Of a DNA stretch of 64,000 bases, positions 20,338-29,572 are shown one piece after another; position 1 is the stretch's first letter, and every line of letters starts with the position of its first letter. This stretch comes from Haliscomenobacter sp040403615. GTDB lineage: Bacteria > Bacteroidota > Bacteroidia > Chitinophagales > Saprospiraceae. The notes under the pieces are model-generated. The model saw nothing but the letters and a program-made list of their open reading frames with translations. It had not been told where the DNA came from and ran no database searches. Where the stretch lies: positions 33,674 through 97,673 of the forward strand of contig NZ_JBBAKG010000011.1 of assembly GCF_040403615.1 (NCBI RefSeq). The letters are read 5' to 3'. The translations under genes and the position numbers were made by a program.

Positions 20338-20374
20338 AATGTCAATCGGAATAAAATCCGTTTGGCATTTTTTG
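20338..20374 (+). terminator. Probable intrinsic terminator
   Basis: A 13-nt stem with two mismatches (20338-20350 / 20357-20369, AATGTCAATCGGA / TCCGTTTGGCATT), a 6-nt loop and a T run, 38 bp after the lipoprotein stop. Confidence 0.6.
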
Positions 20375-20406
20375 CTTAGGGTGACCCTGTAAACACCCAA
20401 AACTGT

Positions 20407-21705
20407 TCAATTCGCGTCATGGTGCCTGAATTCTAAGCCAATAGAAGTACGGGGTTTGAAGCCCTTCCAAATGCCGTCCACTGCTTTTTCCTTCAGTTGA
20501 AGGTATTCATTGAGGTCTTGTTTCTTCAAATGAATGCCCAGAAAAGCGGTGACAAAATGCTGATTGATGTTGTTGATGCGGCGCGTATCCCATACCGAAT
20601 CTGCATAGCGCAGGTATTCATCGATGGGCAATCCTTGCGCAAGGGCTTCGGGTGGCGCGGGATTGGGGGCTACGTTGTGCCGTGCATTTTGATAAGTCAA
20701 CAGGTATCGGTTGGCATGCCGCGCACCTTCGTAAATGGCTTTGATGCCTTTTTCGTACTTGGATATATCGTCTTCACTGCCCGCTACAAAAAAGGTAGGT
20801 CGGGTCAATCCCGCCAGCCCTGTAGAGTCCCAGGCACCAGCATTCATTCCCCAGGGCGCAAAAGCAACCACTGCTTTGATGCGCTCATCCTGGGTTTTGG
20901 CATAGGCTTCCGAGCCTGCCAGGCGTTCGGCCAAGGCTTCGGAACCGCCACTCATAGCTTTAAACGATTGGAGGGCTGTTTTACTGAATCCTGCGCCAGT
21001 GGCGTTTAATGCGCCATAGCCACCCATGGAATAGCCAATGAGTCCGGTGTTTTTGGCATCCAGCAAACCCGACAAGAAACTTCCACTTCCTTTTTGACTC
21101 AGTCGATCCATTTCATCCAGTACAAACAACTGATCCAAAGGGCGGTGGTAAAGGGTACTTGCAAAATTTGCTACATCGCGAAAAGTAGATTCGGTATGGT
21201 CAATGGCCGCCACCACGTAACCTTTGGAAGCCAGGTTTTCGGCCAAATAAGTCAAGAGGTATCGGGATCCGGTATACCCATGTGAAATAATCACCAAGGG
21301 GTAGGGGGCTTCCTCTTTTTTGGCTACGGCTTTGCGCACGCTACGGCCTTTAAACGTAAAGGGTTTGAGGGGGCGTTTGGGGTCGTTAGAGTTGCCCATG
21401 ACTTCCTCGTACACCACAATTTCTTTTTGTTGGGGCGAAACAAGGGCGGGATACCATACTTCCACCGTGAGTGGGCGATCGTAAGTTGGCGTTACACCAT
21501 CCTTGTGTTTCAGGACGTTCAATTGATTTTTGTGCACCAAATTGATGGTTTGCACTCCTACTTTGTATTCCCCACGTTTCGCCAACTCTGGCGCATCGGG
21601 TAGCAGATCACCGTAAATAAATTCGGTGGATTGTGCGAAAAGCAGAACTGTAAATGTCAAACAAAACAAAGCAGAGAGCAGCGTTTTTTGGACGAAGTTT
21701 ACCAT
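20407..21705 (-). CDS. Secreted alpha/beta hydrolase (dienelactone hydrolase / PAF-acetylhydrolase-like)
   Basis: A 432-aa serine hydrolase. The start at 21705 is preferred over 21735, since it opens the signal peptide (MVNFVQKTLLSALFCLTFTVLLFA|Q). The catalytic triad is visible: nucleophile Ser in GYSMGG, acid Asp in VAGSEDD, and His in ARHNVAP. The oxyanion region is ISHGYTGSR. The N-terminal part (LTVEVWYPA) and the long lid resemble secreted esterases related to PAF acetylhydrolase and chlorophyllase-like proteins. Exported to the periplasm or beyond, with no T9SS tail. Monocistronic; substrate not deducible. Confidence 0.82.
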   Translation of the reverse strand: MVNFVQKTLLSALFCLTFTVLLFAQSTEFIYGDLLPDAPELAKRGEYKVGVQTINLVHKNQLNVLKHKDGVTPTYDRPLTVEVWYPALVSPQQKEIVVYEEVMGNSNDPKRPLKPFTFKGRSVRKAVAKKEEAPYPLVIISHGYTGSRYLLTYLAENLASKGYVVAAIDHTESTFRDVANFASTLYHRPLDQLFVLDEMDRLSQKGSGSFLSGLLDAKNTGLIGYSMGGYGALNATGAGFSKTALQSFKAMSGGSEALAERLAGSEAYAKTQDERIKAVVAFAPWGMNAGAWDSTGLAGLTRPTFFVAGSEDDISKYEKGIKAIYEGARHANRYLLTYQNARHNVAPNPAPPEALAQGLPIDEYLRYADSVWDTRRINNINQHFVTAFLGIHLKKQDLNEYLQLKEKAVDGIWKGFKPRTSIGLEFRHHDAN

Positions 21706-21794
21706 TACTTGAATGTTTTCTAGGGTATCGACCAAAGAGAGAACAGCGTCATCCTTAAACCCTGTTCTCTCCGTGGTTCATAAATACCTGATTT

Positions 21795-22283
21795 TTATTT
21801 CACTGTCGATTTTTCTACCACTTTCTGGATCGCTGCTTCCAATCCATTTTCTTGGGTCAAATCCATCGATTTGTCTTTGATTTTGGTATTGGCTGAAAAG
21901 ACCAGGCGCGTTTTTCCACAAGGTGTCGGGCTGATTATGTAGGTCAATTGCTCTTTGGCCGTAGTGAAGCGAACCGCATATTTGGCTATAAATGGGCAAC
22001 TTTTTACATTCAGCGCATCGTAATTTCGAATATTGACGGCAGCCAGTTTAAGGCTGGCTGCTTCATCTGCACTGAGGGGCAGGTACTCCATTACTTTGTA
22101 ATCGGCAATATAAGTTTTGCTCAGATCCTGTTCCTGAGCCGGGGTTGGAAAAGCATCAATTGCGTACAGTTCCGTTTTATCCACCGATTTGAAAATTTTG
22201 GCGAAATCGCCGAGGATATTGGAATTGCAGGCTTTGCTGCCAAGCAGTAAAACACTCATGAGATACATTAGCAATTTAGGCAT
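21795..22283 (-). CDS. Small putative lipoprotein, partner of caspase-like protease
   Basis: A 162-aa protein of no family I recognise. The N-terminus MPKLLMYLMSVLLLGSKAC looks like a lipoprotein signal with the acceptor Cys at 19. Two further cysteines (KSCPF, TPCGK) could form a disulfide. The gene begins 5 bp after the stop of the caspase-like gene, so the two are almost certainly co-transcribed and may act together in the envelope. Confidence 0.65.
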   Translation of the reverse strand: MPKLLMYLMSVLLLGSKACNSNILGDFAKIFKSVDKTELYAIDAFPTPAQEQDLSKTYIADYKVMEYLPLSADEAASLKLAAVNIRNYDALNVKSCPFIAKYAVRFTTAKEQLTYIISPTPCGKTRLVFSANTKIKDKSMDLTQENGLEAAIQKVVEKSTVK

Positions 22284-22288
22284 TACAA

Positions 22289-23611
22289 TTAGTTTTTAGG
22301 CGCAACGTCGTAGTGGTAAATTCCATTCTGGGTGGTGCAATTGCTGCAAACGCCCTTGGAGGATTTTCTTTTTGCACCATTGACGGTATTGGTGATCAGG
22401 TCGCGCCAATCTGCAGTATCATCACGCATGTAGCTGATTTCTTCCCGTAAAGATTGTAAAAAACTGACGGTGAAAAAGCCCCCATTGGCATTGTTGGCCC
22501 AGGATACCTCGCCAGGACTGGCGGAAGTAGCCATTAAACTGCCTTTGTAATTCATAAACAGATCACGCAGCTTGTCACTATTGTAATTGTTGTTGGCTTG
22601 CATGGCCAAAAATTCACTGCCGGTGATGGGGCTGGTGATGTCGATGCTGGAGTTGCAGCAATCGCCCAGTACGATGTTCAATCGCCCACCTTTTCCTTTG
22701 ATGGTTTTGAACACAAAATCCAGATCCAGCGCAGTATTGGCATCAATGCGCGTATAGGGCGAGCTGCGCATGTCCAACTGAGGCCAGGCACTCTGCTGAT
22801 CCGACCAACGGAATCCGTGGCCACGGTACACAAAAATGACGATGTCGTTGACCCCCGGAACCATGGAACTTAACGAATTGACCACCGCCGATTTGGTGAA
22901 GTTGTCTCCATTGATCAGGTATTGTTTGTACGCGATGCCCAAAGAAGAAGCGATCCCTTTGAATTCAGCGGTCAACGAGGCTTGATCACGGGCACAACTC
23001 ATGCCAATGTCGCCGATGTTGGTATTGGCCGCAATCACTAAATGTAGGGTAGTGGCTCCAGTGAAGGTGTTGGGGGGCGTCTTTTTGATGTTCACCGTGC
23101 TGAGGTCGAGGCCGTACATTTTGCGCATCGCCTTGTAATCGGCTTCTTCCGACGCATAAAACTCCCGCAAGTAAGCATCGGTAATGTCTTTTTTAGACAA
23201 AGTCTTGAAAGATTCCGCTTGCAATAATTTGGAAGTATCGTCGGGGTCATCGGTCAGATAAGGCAAATCCTGGTCTTCCAAAAAGATGAGGTGGTCAGGG
23301 TTGTAACCATACTTCCCAGCCTGGGTGATGAAACGGGGATTGGAACCCATCAACGCAAGGTATTCGCTGCCATCGGTGTCGCCGTGTTCAGAAGAGTAAT
23401 CTACCTGTACTACTTTGTACATGTCTTCTGCATTGTAAGCGATCCGCATGTACATTTTGGTATCGTTGAAAATCACCAAAAGTCCTTTGTACTTTACTCC
23501 TATTTTATCGGTAAATTTGAGCTCAAAGAGGTCTTGAGCGGGCAAAAGGCTGGCAGCAAAACAGAATGCTGCGAGGATGAAAAATGCCTTTGAATAGCAT
23601 AGTTTTCTCAT
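22289..23611 (-). CDS. Secreted caspase-like (C14) cysteine protease
   Basis: A 440-aa protein with a signal peptide (residues 1-25, FAASLLPA|Q) and a caspase-hemoglobinase fold domain from about residue 190. The first strand is TLHLVIAAN, catalytic His is in VYRGHGF, and catalytic Cys is in VLGDCCNS. TSASPGEVSW and GGFFTVSFL follow as in metacaspase and orthocaspase p10-like regions. The N-terminal 180 residues are not assigned. A signal peptide without a T9SS tail suggests a periplasmic location. First gene of a two-gene unit. Bacterial orthocaspases usually cleave after Arg/Lys; whether this one does is inference. Confidence 0.85.
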   Translation of the reverse strand: MRKLCYSKAFFILAAFCFAASLLPAQDLFELKFTDKIGVKYKGLLVIFNDTKMYMRIAYNAEDMYKVVQVDYSSEHGDTDGSEYLALMGSNPRFITQAGKYGYNPDHLIFLEDQDLPYLTDDPDDTSKLLQAESFKTLSKKDITDAYLREFYASEEADYKAMRKMYGLDLSTVNIKKTPPNTFTGATTLHLVIAANTNIGDIGMSCARDQASLTAEFKGIASSLGIAYKQYLINGDNFTKSAVVNSLSSMVPGVNDIVIFVYRGHGFRWSDQQSAWPQLDMRSSPYTRIDANTALDLDFVFKTIKGKGGRLNIVLGDCCNSSIDITSPITGSEFLAMQANNNYNSDKLRDLFMNYKGSLMATSASPGEVSWANNANGGFFTVSFLQSLREEISYMRDDTADWRDLITNTVNGAKRKSSKGVCSNCTTQNGIYHYDVAPKN

Positions 23612-23835
23612 AACGCAAAGGTTTTATAGTAGTAATCCGTAGTGATAACCACACTTCGGCTGACGCTTAAAATTATAAAGATATTGTCTGGATTTATAGG
23701 GTATAACTTTTTTTTAAGAAAATCAGATTTATGGTCTTCCCGCAAATCAATTCAGTATTGAAAGCGATCAATGCAGAGGTGGTGTTAATGCCGCCGGACT
23801 AATTACCTTTGCAGTACTTAAACGTTTTAATTTCC

Positions 23836-25002
23836 ATGACTGCGCACTTACGTCTTTTTTTCAACCACAGTACCAGCCGAAGCATTGGTTTGGTTTTTGC
23901 CATGCAGGGTTTGTTGTTTGGTACCTGGTCTTCGATGATTCCCTACATCAAGCAAAAATTTGAACTGGACGATGCCCAATTGGGCTTATTGCTTCTCTCT
24001 CTTCCCGCCGGGGTCACACTGATGAATCCTTTATCCGTAGGAATATTGCACCGTCTGGGTACGGTTCGGATGATTTTGATTGCCCGTACGCTGGGCGCTA
24101 TTTTCTTTGTTCTTCCCTTTTTGATGCCCCAGGTGGGATTGGTTGCTTTGGCCTTATTCGTCATGGGAACCACTTTTTCATCCACCAATGTTTCGATGAA
24201 CACTGCAGCCACGGCGCTGGAAAAGCACGAAAGCATCCGCATCATGTCTACCTGCCATGCCTTGTGGTCGAGTGGGGCCATGTTTGGTTCTGCCCTTGGC
24301 GCTACTTCGTTGGGGGCGGGTATCAATCCAGTGACCCATGTAATTGGGATGGGTGTTATTTTGGTATCGTCTACACTTTTGATTTATCAATCTTTTCTGA
24401 AAGTACCCAGCGAGGTCATGATCAGCAAATCAGATGGGCCACGGCCAAAATTTGGCTTGCCCAATGCGGCACTATGGGGTTTGGTGGCCATCAGTTTGTG
24501 TACCAACCTGACCGAGGGCACCATGGCCGACTGGTCGGCCTTGTACATGCGCGAAGTTGTCAAAGCACCTGCTGCGCTGTGGGGTTGGGGCTTTGCGGCC
24601 TATGCCTTTTTTATGGCCTTGACCCGTTTTATGGGAGATGCAATTCTCAAACATTATAGTGGAGGCCATGTGTTGCGGGTAGGTGGTGGCATTGCGGCAA
24701 GTGGCTTGTTAATGGCTATTTTATTGCCCTATCCGGCTACAACACTGTTGGGTTTTGCCATGGTAGGCGCTGGAGTGTCTCTTGGTGCGCCGATTTTGTA
24801 CAGCGCGGCCGCCAAAGTACCAGGCATGGCGCCTGGAGCAGGTTTGGCTACGATGAATACCTTTGCGATGGTCGGTTTTTTGGGTGGCCCTGCGGTGATT
24901 GGGTTTATTGCCAAAGCCTACAGCTTGCCAGTCGCCCTGAGTGTCGTGGTTTTTGCAGGCCTGGTCTGGATTTGGAGAGCTGGGTATTTGAAGGGGATTT
25001 AA
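23836..25002 (+). CDS. MFS transporter
   Basis: A 388-aa inner-membrane permease of the major facilitator superfamily with about 12 hydrophobic segments. The ATG at 23836 is preferred over the TTG at 23809. The loop between TM2 and TM3 carries the MFS signature-like GILHRLGTVRMI. The closest resemblance is to the YbjJ/FucP-like group; the substrate is not predictable. Divergently transcribed from the caspase-like gene across a 224-bp spacer. The stop codon runs into palindrome F. Confidence 0.85.
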   Translation: MTAHLRLFFNHSTSRSIGLVFAMQGLLFGTWSSMIPYIKQKFELDDAQLGLLLLSLPAGVTLMNPLSVGILHRLGTVRMILIARTLGAIFFVLPFLMPQVGLVALALFVMGTTFSSTNVSMNTAATALEKHESIRIMSTCHALWSSGAMFGSALGATSLGAGINPVTHVIGMGVILVSSTLLIYQSFLKVPSEVMISKSDGPRPKFGLPNAALWGLVAISLCTNLTEGTMADWSALYMREVVKAPAALWGWGFAAYAFFMALTRFMGDAILKHYSGGHVLRVGGGIAASGLLMAILLPYPATTLLGFAMVGAGVSLGAPILYSAAAKVPGMAPGAGLATMNTFAMVGFLGGPAVIGFIAKAYSLPVALSVVVFAGLVWIWRAGYLKGI

Positions 25003-25005
25003 GCG

Positions 25006-25063
25006 CAGATTTGACGCAGAAAAAATCTGTGAAAAATCCGCGCTTAAATCTGCGTCAAATCTG
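25006..25063. repeat. Palindromic intergenic element F (family 2)
   Basis: A perfect 15-bp stem (25006-25020 / 25049-25063, CAGATTTGACGCAGA) around a 28-nt centre containing AATCTGTGAAAAATCCGC. The centre matches that of element G at 29495, although the stems differ. It lies between the convergent MFS and APC genes and probably folds at the 3' end of both mRNAs. Confidence 0.75.
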
Positions 25064-25081
25064 TGTGAAACAAAACAACCC

Positions 25082-26491
25082 TTATTTCTTCCGCATCAAA
25101 AAGTAATAAATCGGCACACCCAAGGCCACAATGATCAAGCCCGGCCAGGTATAAGCAGGCTTGTAGATGATCAGTAAAACGCAAAAAGTGATCCCCATTG
25201 CGATGTAAATAATGGGCAAAACAGGGTAACCTAAAGCTTTGTAAGGCCGTTCCAAATCGGGTTGTTTTACCCGTAAAATGAAAATGCCGATAATGGTAAG
25301 GACGTAAAAAATTACCACCACAAATGAAATCATGTCCAGCAAATCTCCATATCTACCACTCAAGCACAGCAGCGAAGCAAAGGCGCATTGAATCCAAAGG
25401 CCAAATTCTGGCACTGCGTTCTTGTTCAGTTCACCGGCTTTTTTGAAAAACAAACCGTCTTGCGCCATGCTGTAATATACCCTTGCGCCAGAAAGAATCA
25501 GGCCGTTGTTGCAACCAAAGGTAGACACCATCACCAACAAGGCAAGTATTGCAGTACCGCTGGTACCAAAGATGGATTCAGCCGCCGCAATCCCTACCCG
25601 GTCTTTCGCTGCGGTAGCAATATCGTTCATGGGCAATACTGCGGTATACATGACATTGGTCAGGATGTATAAAACCGTCACCGTAAGGGTACCCAACAAC
25701 AAAGCCAGCCCGATATTCCGTTTGGGATTGGTGATTTCTCCGGCGACAAAGGTGACATTGTTCCAACTGTCGCTGCTAAACAAGGTACCTACCATTGCAG
25801 CCGCAATGCCCCCTGCCAGTGCGTAAAAGCTGGGATAAGCATTAAAAACGCCCGGAGAACTAAAACGCTGGATGTTGAACGCGTTGCTCCAGTTGGCCGA
25901 CCACACTTCGGGTTTCGCCAAAATCAAACCAAACAAAACCAGCCCCAACAAACTGACGAGTTTGGCCGAGGTGAAAGTAGTTTGAATGATTTTTCCACTC
26001 TTGACCCCACGCGTATTGACATAGGTCAAAAACACGATCAGGGCAATGGAGACCAATTGTGCCGAGGAAATGTTGAATCCCAAAATTTTGGCCAAAATGA
26101 CATCATCACCCAATTGAGGAATGAAATAAGCGAAAAACTTGGAAAAAGCCACACCCACTGCGGCAATGGTACCGGTTTGGATTACCGCAAAAAAGCTCCA
26201 CCCAAACAAGAAGGCAATCAGAGAGTTGTAGGCTTCGCGCAGGTACACGTATTGCCCCCCTGCTTTGGGGTACATGCCGCTCAATTCGCCATAACTAAGG
26301 GCCGCCGAAATGGTCATAAATCCGGTAATCAGCCAAATGACCAGCATCCATCCTGCCGATCCTACATTGCGCGCCACATCAGCACTTACGATAAAAATAC
26401 CGGAACCGATCATGCCGCCCGCTACCAATAAAGTAGCATCGAGCAATCCGAGCTCCCGCTTCATGTTGTCTGTATTGTTGGTCTCATTCAT
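25082..26491 (-). CDS. Amino-acid permease (APC superfamily, LAT/SteT-like)
   Basis: A 469-aa inner-membrane transporter with 12 predicted segments. GGMIGSGIF in TM1 is the substrate-binding unwound-helix motif of APC amino-acid transporters, and GELSGMYPKAGGQYVYLREA is the conserved TM2-TM3 region of the LAT/SteT group. Probably an amino-acid uniporter or exchanger; the exact substrate is unknown. Start at 26491; a second Met ten residues in (KRELGLLDATL follows) is an alternative. Confidence 0.9.
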   Translation of the reverse strand: MNETNNTDNMKRELGLLDATLLVAGGMIGSGIFIVSADVARNVGSAGWMLVIWLITGFMTISAALSYGELSGMYPKAGGQYVYLREAYNSLIAFLFGWSFFAVIQTGTIAAVGVAFSKFFAYFIPQLGDDVILAKILGFNISSAQLVSIALIVFLTYVNTRGVKSGKIIQTTFTSAKLVSLLGLVLFGLILAKPEVWSANWSNAFNIQRFSSPGVFNAYPSFYALAGGIAAAMVGTLFSSDSWNNVTFVAGEITNPKRNIGLALLLGTLTVTVLYILTNVMYTAVLPMNDIATAAKDRVGIAAAESIFGTSGTAILALLVMVSTFGCNNGLILSGARVYYSMAQDGLFFKKAGELNKNAVPEFGLWIQCAFASLLCLSGRYGDLLDMISFVVVIFYVLTIIGIFILRVKQPDLERPYKALGYPVLPIIYIAMGITFCVLLIIYKPAYTWPGLIIVALGVPIYYFLMRKK

Positions 26492-26591
26492 ACGTTAGGG
26501 AAAATTGAATCAGGTGTTGGTTTGAAATTGCTCTAAGAAAAAAAATACTTTGATCAAATCCAAATCAACGCGTCTTTTTTCCACATGCCAA

Positions 26592-29450
26592 CTATTTCAG
26601 CTCTTGTAAAAAGCGACTTACGTTGGCCAAATCTTCCTCCGACAAGCCCAAGGCACTGGGTTCGGGCATCAAAGATCCCGGTTGTTTGCTGCGCTTGGTC
26701 ACTTTATTGGCTGGAAAAGCGTGCTGTTGCCCCACTAAATCGCGCACCACCACGGTTTGGCCATCGGCTACAATGAATCCGAAGGCTGATTCGCCGTCAC
26801 TGGTGTTGACTGTCCATGCTTCGTATCCAAAAACAATCCCTGCGGAAGGGTTCACAATGGCATCCAACAGGCTAACCAGATCAAATTTGTTTTTGATCTG
26901 GGTCAATTCCGGACCCACATTCAGCCCGATTTTCCCGGCTTTATGGCAATTGGCGCAACTGTTTTGGAATACTTTTTTGCCTTTGGCTGCATTGCCAGGC
27001 ATTGCAGCGATCGTGGAGATCGACCAAGCTTTGTCGCTTCCGGGGCGTTTGAAATAATTGCCCGCCTGAATGCGCACGGCTAGACTTTGGTTTTCAAAAA
27101 TAGTTGCGCCAATTGCGTCATACAAATCTTTGCTCAATTTGTTTTCAGCCAACAATCCGATCAGCATTTGGCCACCAATGGAATCTTTGGCCATGCGTTC
27201 AGCCGTATATCGGCGCTCTGGAAAGGCAATGTTGAGATTGAGCAAGCGTTCGCGTTGGGCTTTCCATTGGTTGATCTTTTTCTCCAGCGCCAGATCCAGC
27301 CCTGTTTTTTGCCATTCGATTACCGTAGCCCAATCGTTGGTTTGCCGAAAGGCCAACCAGTATTTGGCTTGTTCAGCTACATCTGGTAAGGTGCTTTTTG
27401 CCAAAACAATCATGGCCTCAGCAGCTTTGCGGTCTTTGACATAAGCCAGTCCGGTGATGGCCTGGCGGCGTTCGGTTACGTTGGAGGTTGCAGCATTGCC
27501 CCACGCGCTGAGTTGATCTACCGCGGCAGCAGGGTGCAATCGCCAGGCCAGTTTGCGCCAAACAGGTTCACTTAATCGGGGTGATAGCGTGCTTAACATA
27601 GGCCAGATCTTGGGCGCATCATCGCCAATGGCTGCTCCGATGGCCTCCAGTTCCCAGGCATTGCTGCCATCGTATTGCTTGATGAGCTTGAGCAGAATGG
27701 CAGATTTGGCCTCCCAAGGTTGATCCCGCAGTGCAATGGCGATTTCGCGGCGCAACATTGGCAAGGGTGAAGTAGCGTATTGGTCGCAAAGGGTTAGGAT
27801 TTGTACAGCAGGTAAAACGCTGCGCAATGTTCGAAATGTCGCTACCGCCAGGCGTTCATCCGCTGGATTTTTCAGCATGGGCTCCATTTCACTTCGGGCA
27901 ATATTGGGCGGTAAAATTTTTCCCAACAAAAATACTGCTCTGGCTCTTACGTATGGATTGGCAGATTGTAGCAGATCCTGCACAGCGGAAACTGCCCCTG
28001 CTCCTTGCTTCAATAAAGCTTGTTGTCCTTGCGCCCGGACGTTGGGGGCAGGGCTTTGAAAAGCAGCCAATTGCCCTTCCAGGGTAGTCAAATCAATTTT
28101 AGGTGCCCGCAATTGTTTTCCTTTGGGGGCGATGCGGTAGATCCGGCCATAACCCAGGCTGTCTTTCATTTGGTGACCGCCCACCACGGGGTCGTACCAG
28201 TCGGCTACATACATTGCGCCGTCGGTGCCGATCATCACGTCAGAAGGACGAAACCATTTGCTGAGATCTGCTTTGTGTTTGGCATCATTCCAATAGTATG
28301 CTTCATCGTCGGCTGCAACGGAACTGAGCAAACGCTGTCTGCTTCCGAGGTCAAAACCCGCGCCTTGTGGCTTGGGCCAATAGGCAAAAATGACGTTGCG
28401 GCCTGCTTCGGCACTGAGCAACATGCCCCGGTATTTCTCGCCCAGTCCATCGCCTTCATTCACTGCTATGCCCGTAGGGGAGCCGGCTCCGGTGTTGTCG
28501 CCAGCTGGCATGAATCCAGGATCTTCCTGGTGCCAATGCGCAGTGAACATGTCCTGTCCAGGCCGCTGATCGGCATTCCAATAACGGGTGCCATCGGCGC
28601 TGAAAAATCCAGCATTGCCCCCTTCCATCAACCAGGATACCCGGCAAGTGACGACCTGATCGTCGTTGTCGTTTTGCCACATGTCGCCGTAGCTGTCAAT
28701 GGCGGTTTCGTAGCTGTTGCGAAAACCATGCCCCAGTACCTTCAAGCCAGTGCCATCTGGATTGATACAAAGTTGCAGGCCACCTACCCAGACCTTTCCG
28801 TCGTCGCTGCGCTGGTTGCCTTCGTTTTTGTCGTTGTAGGGGGAGCCGCCGGTGTATACACTGCCAGCCCGCAAAGTCCAGCCCGACTTATCCCGCACAT
28901 AATGTGGCCCGGCATTGCCTACGTTGAAATACCATTTGCCATCAGGGCCGGTTACGACCGAATGGAGGGAGTGGTCGTGGTCTTTGCCTCCAAAGCCCGT
29001 GAGCAGAATTTCTTTTCTATCGGGAATGTCGTCGCCATTTTCATCGGTGTAAATGATCAAATTGGGGGCGCAGGATACGATGACTTGCTTGCCCACTACG
29101 GCGATCCCCAACGGCGAAACCAGGTCTTTGTCCTGGACAAATATTTTGGAGCCATCGGCTTTGCCATCGCCATCGGTATCTTCCAGAATCATCACCCGAT
29201 CTCCATTGTGGTGGAACAAGTGATGGAGGGTATCGTTGTTGAAGGTGCGGTAGTTGACGGCTTCGGTGACCCAAATCCGCCCTCGAGTGTCCACATCCAT
29301 ATTGGTAGGGTTGTAAAACAGGGGACTTTCGGCCCAGAGGGTCACTTCCAGGTCGTCGGGGAGGTACAATTTGAGGGGGTCTTGAGGCTGGGGTTCGAAG
29401 AACAAGGAGATCAAAAAAAGGAAAAGTATGGAGGAGAAATAACGGCTCAT
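26592..29450 (-). CDS. PVC-type membrane-bound dehydrogenase: beta-propeller, HEAT repeats, cytochrome c
   Basis: A 952-aa exported protein (signal peptide 1-19). Residues about 30-440 form a glucose/sorbosone-dehydrogenase-like beta-propeller (NPTNMDVDTRGRIWVTEAVNYR, VVTGPDGKWYFNVGNAG, MYVADWYDPVVGGHQ). Residues about 450-720 are HEAT-like repeats (NPYVRARAVFLLGKI). The C-terminal 130 residues carry a haem-binding CANCH motif in a cytochrome c of the PVC 'heme-binding domain' type, with MPEP as a candidate axial Met region. Such proteins oxidise sugars or related compounds in the periplasm and pass electrons to the respiratory chain. It is followed upstream by the TIM-barrel isomerase in the same direction, a pairing common for carbohydrate catabolism. 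Confidence 0.9.
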   Translation of the reverse strand: MSRYFSSILFLFLISLFFEPQPQDPLKLYLPDDLEVTLWAESPLFYNPTNMDVDTRGRIWVTEAVNYRTFNNDTLHHLFHHNGDRVMILEDTDGDGKADGSKIFVQDKDLVSPLGIAVVGKQVIVSCAPNLIIYTDENGDDIPDRKEILLTGFGGKDHDHSLHSVVTGPDGKWYFNVGNAGPHYVRDKSGWTLRAGSVYTGGSPYNDKNEGNQRSDDGKVWVGGLQLCINPDGTGLKVLGHGFRNSYETAIDSYGDMWQNDNDDQVVTCRVSWLMEGGNAGFFSADGTRYWNADQRPGQDMFTAHWHQEDPGFMPAGDNTGAGSPTGIAVNEGDGLGEKYRGMLLSAEAGRNVIFAYWPKPQGAGFDLGSRQRLLSSVAADDEAYYWNDAKHKADLSKWFRPSDVMIGTDGAMYVADWYDPVVGGHQMKDSLGYGRIYRIAPKGKQLRAPKIDLTTLEGQLAAFQSPAPNVRAQGQQALLKQGAGAVSAVQDLLQSANPYVRARAVFLLGKILPPNIARSEMEPMLKNPADERLAVATFRTLRSVLPAVQILTLCDQYATSPLPMLRREIAIALRDQPWEAKSAILLKLIKQYDGSNAWELEAIGAAIGDDAPKIWPMLSTLSPRLSEPVWRKLAWRLHPAAAVDQLSAWGNAATSNVTERRQAITGLAYVKDRKAAEAMIVLAKSTLPDVAEQAKYWLAFRQTNDWATVIEWQKTGLDLALEKKINQWKAQRERLLNLNIAFPERRYTAERMAKDSIGGQMLIGLLAENKLSKDLYDAIGATIFENQSLAVRIQAGNYFKRPGSDKAWSISTIAAMPGNAAKGKKVFQNSCANCHKAGKIGLNVGPELTQIKNKFDLVSLLDAIVNPSAGIVFGYEAWTVNTSDGESAFGFIVADGQTVVVRDLVGQQHAFPANKVTKRSKQPGSLMPEPSALGLSEEDLANVSRFLQELK

Positions 29451-29494
29451 TGTATTGCGATTTGATCCGCTTGTAGCGGGTTGATTATATTTTG

Positions 29495-29562
29495 ATGGGA
29501 ACGCGGATGACCTGAATTTGATCTGCGAAAATCCGCCTGATCCGCGTCATCAGCGTTCCCAT
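29495..29562. repeat. Palindromic intergenic element G (family 2)
   Basis: A 17-bp stem with one mismatch (29495-29511 / 29546-29562, ATGGGAACGCGGATGAC / GTCATCAGCGTTCCCAT). The 34-nt centre includes GATCTGCGAAAATCCGC, matching the centre of element F. It sits between two minus-strand genes. Confidence 0.75.
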
Positions 29563-29572
29563 TGTAACTTGT

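Noticed and set aside
28020..29465. Plus-strand open frame of 481 codons opposite the PVC-type dehydrogenase
   Set aside because: The minus strand carries a complete signal peptide, propeller and CxxCH protein; the plus frame lacks any domain.
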